Part shown: in pieces, positions 36,527 to 47,143 of the stretch
How positions within the stretch are numbered: position 1 is the stretch's first letter
Layout: each line of letters begins with the position of its first letter
NCBI GenBank assembly: GCA_964017185.1
Contig: OZ024879.1
Coordinates: 45,991,383 to 46,055,382 of the forward strand
Origin: Rugalucina vietnamica
Lineage: Eukaryota; Mollusca; Bivalvia; Lucinida; Lucinidae
DNA: 64,000 bases
Direction: 5' to 3'
Program-made: the position numbers and the translations under genes
Notes under the pieces: model-generated
Seen by the model: the letters and a program-made list of their open reading frames with translations, nothing else
Told to the model about the DNA's origin: nothing
Database searches by the model: none

Positions 36527-36574
36527 GTGATATAGATCTAGATTTAACTGCAGTAAATCTAGGTCTCATATCAC
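36527..36574. other. Strong hairpin after the minisatellite
   Basis: 'gtgatatagatctagattta' pairs with 'taaatctaggtctcatatcac': 20 pairs with one G-U and one bulged base, loop of seven (36,547-36,553). Confidence 0.7.
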
Positions 36575-37560
36575 TGTTTCGCATTGAGTAGTACATGTAT
36601 TCGGAGCACTAAGATTGTAGGCATTTACAAGTATTTCCTCATTACATTCTTAGCATAGCCAAAAGTTATATGCTGTGTAATGAGTAAATGCTTCTGTGTC
36701 TCCAATTTAGAGCTGTTAAGTAATTGGCTGGCTGGTAAAGATAGGCTTGCTATGTTTCTTTTTGTAAAGAATTGTAAAAGTATTGTCCATGTCTGAAGTT
36801 TCATACATATGTTGTTGATGAGGCAAAGGTTTGAAATATTGTTTTATGTAATAATTTCAGTATTTTCTTCCTTGCATTGTACCCAATTTTCATGTTTGCT
36901 TTAGATTTTTACACTGTATGTATGTTGACTTGTTCTGCTCCCTGCTTCTTGTCTGAGCAGATCTTTTTCAGTTTTGCTGATGTTAAATTAAAGTTTATTG
37001 TTAGCTTTTCGTGATTATTTATTGAGTAGACGTTTTGTTGTAGATTTTATACATGAGCATATATGACTATTTTTGTACTTGTATTGTCTGACAGAAATTT
37101 AAACTTGTATTGAATGCCAGGATTAGTTTATGTCTCCACTTATATTCTGCTGTCGCAACCGTCTGAGCAGAGCTATCAGGTTAATATTCAAGTACATGTA
37201 TGACTGATGGTATATGTATGTATTATTTCTGAGCACACTCTGATGAAATTGTGTACCACCGACTGCATTTGTCTGGGTGTCACATTTCCTATATGTTTTT
37301 TGTTCATGCCATGATTATTATTTTTGATGACAAGACAGAAGCTACTTGATATATGTATTGTTTTGTTATTATGCTCATGATGAATGCACATGTGTGTCTT
37401 ATGCTTTTATGACGTTTTACTCTTGATATGTTTCTAACGTATTCTGTCAGATGATGCACATGTATGTAATGTCAAAACCTGATGTTGTGTTTTCTAGACT
37501 CTTGTTGTGTCACATTCCGGGGACGGAATGGAATATATTTTCGGGTGAAAATATATTCTT
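36575..37560. other. Noncoding 3' region of the LTR element
   Basis: No ORF with a motif and no clear repeat, apart from two separate 'ctgagcag' words. Nothing else seen. Confidence 0.4.
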
Positions 37561-37561
37561 C

Positions 37562-37577
37562 CCTGAGGGGGAGCAGT
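37562..37577 (+). promoter_or_regulatory. Polypurine tract of the 20.7-kb element
   Basis: 'cctgagggggagcagt' ends directly at TGTGG of the 3' LTR. This is the expected position and composition for plus-strand priming. Confidence 0.75.
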
Positions 37578-39630
37578 TGTGGTAAACCTCAGGTTTTGAC
37601 ATGTCTTGACTCCCAGTTTTCTATGTTATTTTTGTTTTTTCCATGCTTTTATGTATTTTTGTGCATTGATTTTAGTAGTTTTAGATAGTAGATGATATAA
37701 TGCACATTTCCTAAAGTTTTCACTTTCATAGGACTGATTTTGACTGAGTATTTAGCAATTTTTGTGTATGCAGTAATTAGACTTTGTCATGACTTGTCCT
37801 GCAAATACTTTTTCAGTCCTAGCAAGCTTAATCTTTATGCAATTTTCATGATTTTTGGTAAAAGTATAGACATTTATGTTATCTTTGCATTAGGATGTAA
37901 ATCTTTAGCATAGTCTTATATTTTAGATGTAATTTAAAGGAATCATAGAATTTTAGGGCCTGTGCTTTTTTAAAATGTCTGAATTATTTAATTAATTTGA
38001 CTTTTTCTAGTGAGAAAACTTTTGAGAGTATATTATTATAATGTAAGTGTTTTGACTTTTAAAACATTTAAGGAAATCTTAGATTATTTGGAATTTACTT
38101 TAGTTATCATCTTATTTGTTCTGTAAACCTAAGGGACCTTTTTGCTTGACACTACTGTGTCACCTTTAACACCTCTAAAGTTGCAATTTTAAGGAGGCAG
38201 ATGTGTATTCCTTAGTTCTGGAATTTGGAAGAGTCCATTTTTACTAGGTTGAGCAGACTTGTGTTTAGATTTATAAACTTTAAAATGGCCTTTTTAAATG
38301 CTTTTTGTTACATATATTGAAAGTTTATGTTATGTTAAACAATGTTGTTGTAACAATTTTTGTATTTTATGCATATTTTGGCTGTAAAACCTGTTTTTTT
38401 TGGTCTGGGAGTAACCATTAATGTTATAGGTAAGACAGGTAGCATTTTTAGGTATATAAGGGGCTGTTTTGAGTTTTTCATCACTTCTTGGATTATTATT
38501 CTGTGTGCTTATTCTTCTCTCAGGATTAATAGTGAAATTCCAAAGGATTTAATTAATTATTTATTTTCTTATTTTTGGACTTAGAAATTTTTAACATCTA
38601 AACATTTTACTAGAATTTGTCTAAGTCCGCGAAACTTTTTAACTTAGTCATTTTTTGGCATAGTAATACTTTCTCTGAAATTGTCGAAGTCCGCGAAACT
38701 TTTTAACTTTGGCATAGTAATATTTTCTCTGAAATTGTTTAGGTCTGCATAATATTTTAACTTATTTATTTTTGCAGCTGTGTATTTTCTTAGAAATTCT
38801 TTAAGTCCACACATTAATTGTAAGAACTTTGTCTCTTTAATTGTTGAATAAGTATTATCATTTAAGAAATAAGTATTACTTTTGGCTTTATTTCTAAATT
38901 AATCTATCCAAGAGTCATAATAAATTATGAAACTTTAATTACAATTTACTGCTTTCTGTCTTTGTAATTTGGTTGCATAATTTGTCATTATTGCTATTGT
39001 TTTGTTTACATGTTTGCTTTGCCCATGCTTATTTGATGAAAAAGAAAGATAATTAAAAACTAGATTTGTAAACTTCATTTCCTTGTTACGTGGTCATTCT
39101 TATAAGAGGAATTTCAGACTTATCCTCAAATCCTTTCATGAAATTTGGTCATTATTTAAGATATCCTAAAACAAAGTCTGTGGTGTCGGCAATCCTGATA
39201 GAATAAATTCACCCAATACATCATATTTGGGGTAAAACTGTTGAAGCACATCCGAGTCCGAATGAAACCCTAAGATCGTCTCAGAACAAGTGATTCAAAA
39301 CCCGTAAAGCACACACTGTGTCTGAATAAATCCCCATATTGCGTCTAAAATTATGAGTCCTAAATCTGTCTTCAAGTATAGGAACACAGCCTGCTAATCT
39401 TCGCCAGAGTTTGAAAGGCAGACTCCCGCCAATTCTAGCAAGGCTTATAACAACTGGTGTCCGAGTTAGGTTACTTCGACCAAGTTTATTTCTACTCGGT
39501 GTGTGCACATTTAAAAAGTGGCCTCGGATCTGTACACTTAAAGTGGTCTTCAGGTCTCGAGGCGCAGCCAGCTAATCTTTTCCGGAGTTTGAAGCGAAGG
39601 CTCCTGTCAATTTTAGCCAGGTTTACTACA
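37578..39630 (+). repeat. 3' LTR (2,053 bp)
   Basis: Aligns along its full length with 18,975-21,233 apart from the 208-bp insert and a few one- to six-base differences. It ends TACTACA and is followed by ATAA. Confidence 0.85.
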
Positions 39631-39634
39631 ATAA

Positions 39635-39945
39635 TATATGTAGCAAAGGTACACGGCTTCGTTTGTTTGAATCGATGTTTTACGTCCTAGTAAATAGATA
39701 TGGTCATCCCGGGGCGTTTGCCTCCATGTTTTGGGACTGTACCCAAAATTAGGAGGTCATTGCATCCACACACTGCTTGAAATTATAACCATCCAAGCAA
39801 GCCACTATGGCTTATATGATGGGTGGTTTTCCCTTAACCACATTTCCTGGGCAAAACCAAGCCTGGACAATTAATCCGTAATCGGATGGTCAGTCAGTAG
39901 CGTTTGTTTTGCGTGGAAGCACAATTAGCCAATCTGTTTCTTTAG
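39635..39945. repeat. Dispersed SINE-like repeat
   Basis: 'gtttgtttgaatcgatgttt' and 'ggtcatcccggggcgtttgcc' match 57,615-57,685 in order and spacing, as does the end ('atggtcagtcagtag' against 'atggacagtcagtag'). The two copies are about 280 bp. Comparable blocks are common in bivalve DNA as far as I recall. Confidence 0.55.
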
Positions 39946-39946
39946 G

Positions 39947-40071
39947 TCGCAATGGGCTTAGTGGTTAAGACTATATGATTTCCAAACAGGAGACCCGGGT
40001 TCAATATCCTTGAGGGTATTTTCTTTTCTGTTTTTCTTCTTCTTTTTTCAACTGTTCCCTAATATTTGATG

Positions 40072-40101
<30 letters not shown>
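39947..40101 (+). mobile_element. tRNA-Gly-like SINE with poly(A)
   Basis: 'tagtggttaagactatatg' (A box), 'tttccaaaca' (a TCC anticodon loop) and 'acccgggttcaatatcc' (B box, one extra base) resemble tRNA-Gly(TCC). The acceptor stem is not paired, so it is not a working tRNA gene. A pyrimidine-rich body and 30 A (40,072-40,101) end the unit. Confidence 0.55.
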
Positions 40102-40102
<1 letters not shown>

Positions 40103-40952
40103 ACATAACTGTTTGACTATATTCGGACTGGAACTTTCGAGATTTTCCTTTTTTCCAGGTCCTTTATTAGCGGCTTCTTAAACATCTTGGGGGGCAAGAA
40201 AATAAGTTTCTCCTAAAGAATCCAAGTGATCTGTTGGTACTTAAGTACTGATATTGGTGATATGGGTATTCCACTTCCAAGTCATTTGTAATTGTAATGC
40301 TTCCAACATTTTCCAATACTGCACCCTGCGTGTAAAGACATAAAAAGAATTAAATATAAAGGTTTATATTCAGAGTATTCAAGAATATTACATGAGAATA
40401 CATAATACAGAATTGTTCGCAAACATGACCTTCATCAAATTTGCAACATGTTAATGTTTGTTATATAAAAACAAAGTGATTATTTAACAAAAACGTATTT
40501 AACAAAAATTAGAATGGTAGACCGTGCGATGGATTCCGCAAAATCATGTCTAGTCTTGCTTTAGAACCTACATGCCAAATATAACATACTTAGAATAAAT
40601 GTTATTGTAGCATTTGACTTTGTTCCTACCGTGACGTTACCATAAAGAGTTGCGCACACCCTTTGCTTCAAATGAGGAAGCATAAACATCACGTGCTTGA
40701 TGAACAATTTGTGAACTATTTTCATTACTATGAAATACTTGTCATAACTATTCAAAAAACAAGCAACCAGGAAAACTTTGTGCAGCATGTAATGTACCAA
40801 AGTGTGGAGGACTCAGACAGAGATACACCCCTCCTAAGGACAAGATGGCCCGAAGCACGCGAAAGATATTTATATTCTGCCCACGGAGGAGGAAGTGGAC
40901 AGATCAGACTCCTCCAGCCACACAACAGGAAACCCTAAAAGTGTGCAATTGA
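40102..40952. other. Noncoding gap
   Basis: No supported gene. The last 150 bases may be spacer of the hAT copy that follows, but no hAT motif is readable there. Confidence 0.4.
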
Positions 40953-41225
40953 CAACTCTACCCCAACATAAAGACAGTGCTCCAGATCACTGCCACATTC
41001 CCTGTAACATCTTGTGAATGTGAGAGGAGCATAAGCACGTTGGGAATAGAGAAGACCAAGTTGCGGGCTACCATGGGGCAGGACAGGCTCACCGGACTTT
41101 GTCTGTTAAGCAGACACAGAGACATTCACATTGAACCTAGGGACAATGTAAAACTCTATGCTAGGAAAAATCCTAGACGCATGGTTCTGCCTGATATCTT
41201 AGCTGATGATGAGGAGACTCAGTGA
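40953..41225 (+). pseudogene. hAT transposase, C-terminal dimerisation domain fragment
   Basis: Open for 90 codons between TGA and TGA. It reads YPNIKTVLQI, FPVTSCECERSIS, then a KLRATMG...LTGLCLLSRHRDI block, the hATC signature of hAT transposases (conserved CERSFS and 'LR..M...RL..L..L..'). This domain dimerises the transposase. The catalytic core upstream is missing and no start codon precedes it, so it is a relic or the last exon of a domesticated gene. Confidence 0.75.
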
Positions 41226-41418
41226 CATTGAACAGTGAATTACAAGGTTAACATTCAATAGTGCAAACTTAAAAGACTAGACTATGGATCAACATAGGTC
41301 CACTATTAAGAATTTAACCATTTTGATATTCAGTGTTTACGTTTGTTAATTATAATGATTTTGTTGAATGTTTTCTCTGCTTTACTTAAATTATAGATGT
41401 GCATATTAAGTTAATAAA

Positions 41419-41655
41419 TGAGCCAATGCATCAGAAAGCCAAGAAACTGCATAAGCGAAAACAAAGCCGCAGATCAGATGTGCAGTAAATGCACAGATGG
41501 TCTGCGCTTTTGTTTTCGCTACAAGGAAAATAAACCCCTTTTATTCGATTCCGAAATTTCTAGCTTTCAGCCATCTTCTGTAGCTACACAGGCCAATTTG
41601 TGTTGAACCTGGTCGGAAACCAAAATTGTTGTTTTTCTTATGTGAAGGCTCAAAT
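41419..41655. mobile_element. MITE of the 'gcgaaaacaaag' family, copy 4
   Basis: 'gagccaatgcatcagaaagcc' on the left and 'gtttttcttatgtgaaggctc' on the right form the inverted ends. The core 'gcgaaaacaaagccgcagat' is inverted as 'tctgcgcttttgttttcgct'. Confidence 0.6.
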
Positions 41656-41888
41656 GATAAACAACCCAAACTTAGCTTCTGATTGTTGGAAAAGTTATGT
41701 ATGTAAATGCAAACTTGTCCAGAAAATGGCCTAAACTATATCACTTTTCAGAGGTAATATATTTATAAGAATTGTATCAATTCCTGAACTTCAATATTTA
41801 CCAGCAATCCTGATTATCAGCATTTCTGTTCAACTCAAAGATGAAAAGATCAGCTAGAAATTCTTTTAAGGAGAGCCCACTTAAGGCA

Positions 41889-42613
41889 TCTTAAATGCAG
41901 GAAATCATTTTGCGCCCTGGGCCCATAGGGGGCCGCGTAGGCCCCCTTGACCCCTCGCCAATTGGTGCCCCCCCAAAGGCTTATGGTCTGGATCCGGCCC
42001 TGCCACCACAGAAAAACCTACCGCCCCTGTGTTTGATGCAATCTATTAAAGTTTCACATTTCAAAGAGGTTGTAGGCGAGTGTTTTTAAAGATTCAGAAA
42101 CAAAAATGAGTGTCTTGGGGAATGTTTATAACTGAAATTACAAAATATAGTCCATGATTGTGCTTTTGGAGGAGCTATAATCGACACCACTGAAGAATCT
42201 CTTCTTAAATATGAAGATGCTGAAAAACAGGCAATCATCTTGTCATCTTAAATGCAGGAAATCATTTTGCGCCCTGGACCCACAGGGGGCCTACGCGGCC
42301 CCCTTGACCCCTCGCCAATTGGTGCCCCCCCCCCCCCCCCCCCCAAGGCTTATGGTCTGGATCCGGCCCTGCCACCACAGGAAAACCTACCATCCCTGTG
42401 TTTGATGCAATCTATTAAAGTTTCACATTTCATAGAGGTTGTAAGTGAGTGTTTTTAAAGATTCAGAAACAAAAATGAGTGCATTGGGGAATGTTTATAA
42501 CTGAAATTACAAAATATAGTCCATGATTGTGCTTTTGGAGGAGCTTTAATCGACACCACTGAAGAATCTCTTCTTAAATATCAAGATGCTGAGAAACAGG
42601 CAATCATCTTGTC
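41889..42613 (+). repeat. Tandem duplication of a 358-bp unit
   Basis: 41,889-42,246 and 42,247-42,613 agree almost base for base, from 'tcttaaatgcaggaaatcat' to 'aaacaggcaatcatcttgtc'. The second copy has a C run expanded from 7 to 18 (near 42,327-42,344) and scattered changes. The 5' part of each unit is a G/C-rich 'gccctgg..cccttgacccctcgcc' dispersed repeat. Confidence 0.85.
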
Positions 42614-42977
42614 TTCAAGACCTCCGTCGAAACAGGCAACACAAACGAAAGCTCAGAATAAAAGGGTTGTTGACCGTGTGATGGAAGATTCTTTTCTATC
42701 AATCCTGAACCTTCCACTCCCCACATTAACGACGAGTCAATAACCCTGATCATTCTAGCTTCACTGAACCTCCATTTTCCCCGCATAAACACGAGGTCAA
42801 TAACCTTTATATATTTCTTAGAAATGAAGGTCAAAAACAGCTATCACAAAAAATTGGAGAGAAACAAGCATGAGCTGTTCGCAACCCTCTCTATAATGTT
42901 GTGAAAAATGCAGGTTAAAAAAGACCTCATTTTATTTAAGAAATAGATCAGCTCTAGCAGTGAATTGTTGAGTAATA
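42614..42977. other. Noncoding gap
   Basis: Two similar blocks ('gacgagtcaataaccctgat' and 'acgaggtcaataaccttta') lie 70 bp apart. Otherwise unassigned. Confidence 0.4.
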
Positions 42978-43205
42978 ATTCACTGTTTGGAGGTCAGTTG
43001 TAAACAAATCACGAGCGCGTAGCGCGAGTGATTTATCTTCTTACAACTGACCGATAAACAGTTCACGCACTTGAGCTGATCTATTTCGATTCTAACACAC
43101 AATAAACGGAATAAATGTTGCTGAAACCGTCGATATCGTTCAGCTTTCCGCCATTGCATTTCAGATATCCCGCCAAATATCTGACTGTAATGCTGGTATT
43201 TACAC
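42978..43205. mobile_element. Foldback (MITE-like) repeat, copy 2
   Basis: Partner of 4,821-5,045. The hairpin 'attcactgttt..ggtcagttgtaa' / 'ttacaactgacc..aaacagtt' encloses 'acgagcgcgtagcgcgagt'. Arms are better kept here than in copy 1. Confidence 0.65.
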
Positions 43206-43379
43206 ACACTTATTACGTTTGTTGTGCGCTAAAACGACGTTTCACCGTCTAACGCTGCTTTGTGGGATAGCTGACGTCACAAATGCCGCAAAGTAACGTC
43301 ACGCTTATTCGCCCAGTGAAATTGTTGCACAATATAACACGTTTTTTACCATTGGCTAGATAGGCGAGGTGTGTTAGAA

Positions 43380-43650
43380 TTCCTATTACTGCACCTGGTG
43401 TTGTGCCGTGTGGCGGCCATAAAGTCTCCCCGTATACAGTACATCATCCATAGAGCAGATTATATTTTCCTTTTGGTCCTTTGAGATCAGCGAGGGTATT
43501 CTGAGAAATCAGGAAATTGTTATCGGTTTAGATACATTTTCTAAACGTTTAAATATATTTGACCCCCATTTGGTTTTAAATGGTCTTTGTATCGACTACG
43601 CTGTTGCGAGCGCTGTTGAAAACAGTAATTCTCTTTGGCTCTATGTTCCC
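43380..43650. repeat. Dispersed repeat 'tgccgtgtggcggcc', copy 1
   Basis: 'gtgtggcggcc.taaa' , 'ttggtcctttgagatca', 'cgagggtattct.agaaatca' and 'tctttgtatcgacta' occur in the same order at 61,105-61,300. Confidence 0.6.
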
Positions 43651-43818
43651 TTCAGTTACTGAATATTATTGAGGTAATTTAGCTTGAATAGGCCTGTAAC
43701 ATTTTTATAAAATTTATCAGACCATTTCGCATGACTTTATCTCAAGAGACACCTGTTACTGTATCAACAAACTTATATTCTTAAAAAATACACCGCTACA
43801 AAATAGAAACCCAATTAT

Positions 43819-44296
43819 CAATATTGGGTTCCGGGTCATTTCGGCCCATAACAATTTCGGCCCATACCATTTCGGCCCATAACCATTTCGGCCCATATTT
43901 TTTAATTTGACTTTCGCTTCGAATTTGGGTCTCATGGAGGTATGGCAACAATGTCAATTCTAGATAATTATTCAAACTTGGGTTGGGGTGTTTTTTTTGT
44001 TATGTTGGTATTTAGTACTTTATAAATATTTAAACATAAATGAAAGCGATTTTAAAAGTAAAACTTCAGTAGCATGTGACAGCCTGCCAAATCTGGTCGA
44101 CTCCAACGGAAGATCGGGACCAATGCTTAAATGAAAAAAAAAAAAAAATAAAATAAACATGAAAGATAGATGAGGCTTGGTTAGGGGGGATAGGCAATAT
44201 CCCATATCCCAAAATAAACCGTCCAAAATATCCCATATCCCAAAATTATTTAACTCGAATCCCAAAATAAATTCCAAAATACCCTAAACAAGCCTC

Positions 44297-44364
<68 letters not shown>

Positions 44365-44826
44365 TACGGGCGATTAGCGTGCTTAATGATTCGTAACTGC
44401 CCAATGATTTTCTCTAAATTAGCTTCTTTATCTGACACGTGCCGGATGACTTTTAAGGTATGAAAGAGCATGTAGCAAAAACGAATGAAAATAAAACAAA
44501 ATAAGAACTTACCTCCAGGAAATATTCATATCATCTTCGCTTCTTTCGAAGAATATGTCACTCTTATGTGAGTGATTTTTGACAGTTGCTGGCACTGTTC
44601 ACATCAGCTTTAATTGCAGTTGACATTTGATTTGATTCAAGAAACATGCTTTGTAAGCCATGTTTATATCTAAACTTATCTAGAATAAGTTATTGAGCAA
44701 AACATTCCATTTAGGGCAATGGTAATAATTTATGGGCCGAAATGGTTATGGGCCGAAATGGCTATAGGCCGATATTGTCATGGGCCGAAATGGTAATGGG
44801 CCGAAATGACCAGTTACCCAATATTG
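43819..44826. mobile_element. 1.0-kb inverted-repeat element with 'tttcggcccat' subrepeats
   Basis: Left end: 'caatattgggttccgggtca', then four 'atttcggcccataac' type units (43,836-43,895). Right end: four to five inverted units ('atgggccgaaatgg', 44,728-44,805), then 'gaccagttacccaatattg'. The border is either at CAATATT or at GGGT with AATATT as target duplication; the palindromic site leaves this open. No transposase. Confidence 0.65.
44298..44364 (+). repeat. AGAT tetranucleotide microsatellite
   Basis: About 16 uninterrupted GATA units inside the inverted-repeat element. Confidence 0.9.
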
Positions 44827-45348
44827 TCTCAATACTATTGAGTCCACAGTACGACATACTGTTGAGTCCATAGTACGACAAAACATTGATCGAATTGAGT
44901 CTTATCTGACCAGAGTGACGTCATACCCAGACCCTAGTTCAACCAAGCCTTCCACAAAGGTTTCGCCGGAACAAATATGGCAGACAGTATAATCGATGTA
45001 CGATGATTTTCGGGCTACTTTTAGCACGTTTTACTGTTTCTTTGATTTTTTAATTACTTTCCCGTGATTGACAGTGTACTGAAATACTCTTTTCTTTGTC
45101 TTAAAAAAATAGAAGACGGCTGTCCATGGGCGCTAGAGCATGAATCAACTGAATGCTATTCGATCAGCGATGAGGACTACACTAAGGTCTGAGATCAAAG
45201 TCCCTCATAGACCAGAGCCTATTACCCGGGATGGGTACTCACAAAGGCAGTTGGGGTATGTGCCGCCCTAAAGTTTTATTTTAGTTTTTTTAGCTCTGGA
45301 AGCACATATCAGCTCTGAAAGCACCCACTCCTACAGTTCTATCAGCTC
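44827..45348. other. Target region of the Gypsy element
   Basis: Noncoding. The last 60 bases repeat 'cagctctgaaagcacccact', a text that returns after the element at 57,500-57,520, so the element landed inside a short tandem array. Confidence 0.5.
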
Positions 45349-45577
45349 TGTGGCAATGCTGCACTCCGAGATCGAAACGACCCGATAGCGTGTGACGATA
45401 TCTGTGCTACTAGCTCGCCTGGGCGGAAGTGACGTGTTCCAGATTTATGGCTTCAGCTAAAGACGTTCTCTAAACGACGACGTTGGAGATCCGAAGCTAC
45501 TGGGCGCTGCAGAAACCATCCAGAGTGTTGATTACTGCCTACAGCCACTATAATAGGTGGGTATTAAATTTACTATA
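45349..45577 (+). repeat. 5' LTR of the Gypsy element
   Basis: Starts TGTGGCAATG and ends TTTACTATA, so the termini are TG...TA and not TG...CA. Identical to 57,215-57,443. Confidence 0.9.
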
Positions 45578-45578
45578 G

Positions 45579-45590
45579 TGGCGACGAGAG
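45579..45590 (+). promoter_or_regulatory. Primer-binding site, tRNA-Ser-like
   Basis: TGGCGACGAG begins one base after the LTR. The ten bases fit the 3' end of tRNA-Ser(GCT) plus CCA as I know it; the match stops after ten to eleven bases. Confidence 0.6.
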
Positions 45591-47143
45591 AAAACAATCC
45601 CTGTCCCATATTTTTTGAGTTGAAGATAGCGATTTTTCGGGCTGTGTAGAAAAGACATACAGGTGGATAAAGATCGATTGTTGTTGTGCATGAGGAAGTC
45701 TGTCATCAACATTCGTGATATCAAAGGCTGTATTGATTCATCCTAGCTTTGAGAAATAATATCTTTGTCCGATTTTCATTTTTTCATGCACTCGGGTCTC
45801 GTGTTAGTCACCTCGCATTGCTTAACAGAAGTTGTTCACATATTTCGCAGTCATCCCTGTCTGTTGTAATCTACAAACACAAACCTCAGCAGTCTGTTGT
45901 CAGTTTCATCAGATGTAGATCACAATATTTCAAAAAAGTTAACTAAATTCAATGTACATTGGTCCTGTACTTACATGTTAAATATTTTGCTTTCAGGTGT
46001 CCAAGTGTGATCCTTCCGACACAGTTTTGGGATTAAACTATCTATGGTACATGAGCGTTTCGGAATCACACAGAATAACATCTTAAAAATTAGTAAAATA
46101 AATAAAAATATAAAGGCAATAACACACAATTCAAAACGTGTATAGAAACCCTTCAATATTGTGTTACTGTTGTCTTCCTACTAGTATCCCAACATCCAAT
46201 TAATCCAATTAATATTTTGGTCAATCATTTTCCCAATTACATCACATTATTTCCGACTTTATGTCGCTACCACCTTTGACGACCTAATAAGCCAGTAAGC
46301 TGAGCTTCACTGGGGGGTGTGTTGCACCAACCCCGAGTTTTCGTATTTTTCACATATTTGTATTCTTCACATTAAATCGTTTGATGTATTTTTCATATTA
46401 ATTGGTGATTTGCAGAGATATCGACTATTGTTTTCATTTGAATTGACTGTTTCCATTTTTTCGCAAACTTAAAACGCATTGCGAACAAGATTCTTTGAAT
46501 ATCAACATTTAAGGGATATTTTTCGCACACTTAGGCGGATACTCTACCATATTATTCGATCATTTGTTTTGGTAGTATATCTTAGTGAAAATTAACTGTT
46601 TTTCACATTGTTCAAAATTTTCAATAGATTTTTCACATATTACCTGAAACTTTTCACACATTTTCGAAAAGTTTTCACATATTGAGAATTTTTCATACTT
46701 TTTGGTTTTATTCAGAATATTCTTTCAATTAGATTGCCTATTAAATTTATTGCCTGAAATTTTTCACACATTTTCAAATTTTTTTCACACATTTTCGGAA
46801 AAGTTTTCACACTTTTAATTGGGAATATTTCATTCGGTTGGATTGACTCTGCTCTACAGTATACCCCAGTGTGTATTGTAATCAGTAATCAATTGTATAC
46901 AAATTTGAATTGTAATTGTATGAATCAAATTGAATTTTCCGTTTAATTTACAATTTGACAATTTATTGTACTGTACACAAATTTCAATTAATTTCTTGAT
47001 TTGACGTTTCACTTTAATTTTCCAAATGCTGTACGGTGATATGCTTTAATTAATTTTTTGTATTACATTTCTTCACGAGTTTTGATTCACTTCAATTTTC
47101 AATTGATTGTCCGCAATTTTCCTAGCAATACAACAAATTCACA
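45591..47143 (+). other. 1.5-kb leader of the Gypsy element
   Basis: Noncoding. From about 46,345 to 46,815 the words 'tttttcaca' and 'tttttcacacattttc' recur about ten times. No strong splice donor was seen; CAG|GTGGAT near 45,662 is a weak candidate for the spliced third ORF. Confidence 0.55.

Larger units (their letters stand above)
18971..39634 (+). mobile_element. 20.7-kb LTR retrotransposon, apparently non-autonomous, with an antisense gene
   Basis: Two copies of a 2.05-kb sequence (18,975-21,233 and 37,578-39,630) have all the properties of LTRs. They begin TGTGGTAAA and end TACTACA or TATTACA. Directly outside both is ATAA (18,971-18,974 and 39,631-39,634), a 4-bp target duplication. 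A primer site follows the left copy after two bases, and a polypurine tract precedes the right copy. Inside, in order: a leader with three repeat arrays, a short gag (22,527-23,270), about 2.9 kb without genes, a spliced antisense gene (32,532 down to 26,158), and about 5 kb of noncoding DNA with small inserts and a minisatellite. No protease, RT, RNase H or integrase was found on either strand, so mobilisation would need a helper. By eye the LTRs differ at about one base in a hundred. Confidence 0.85.

Noticed and set aside
18975-39630. The two 2-kb copies as a simple segmental duplication.
   Set aside because: TG/CA ends, primer site, purine tract and ATAA duplications fit LTRs much better.
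39951-40018. A functional tRNA-Gly gene.
   Set aside because: Acceptor stem does not pair, the B box has an extra base and a poly(A) tail follows, so it is a SINE.
40663-40938. ORF before the hAT fragment as the upstream part of the transposase.
   Set aside because: No hAT motif can be read in it and the frame does not lead into the fragment.
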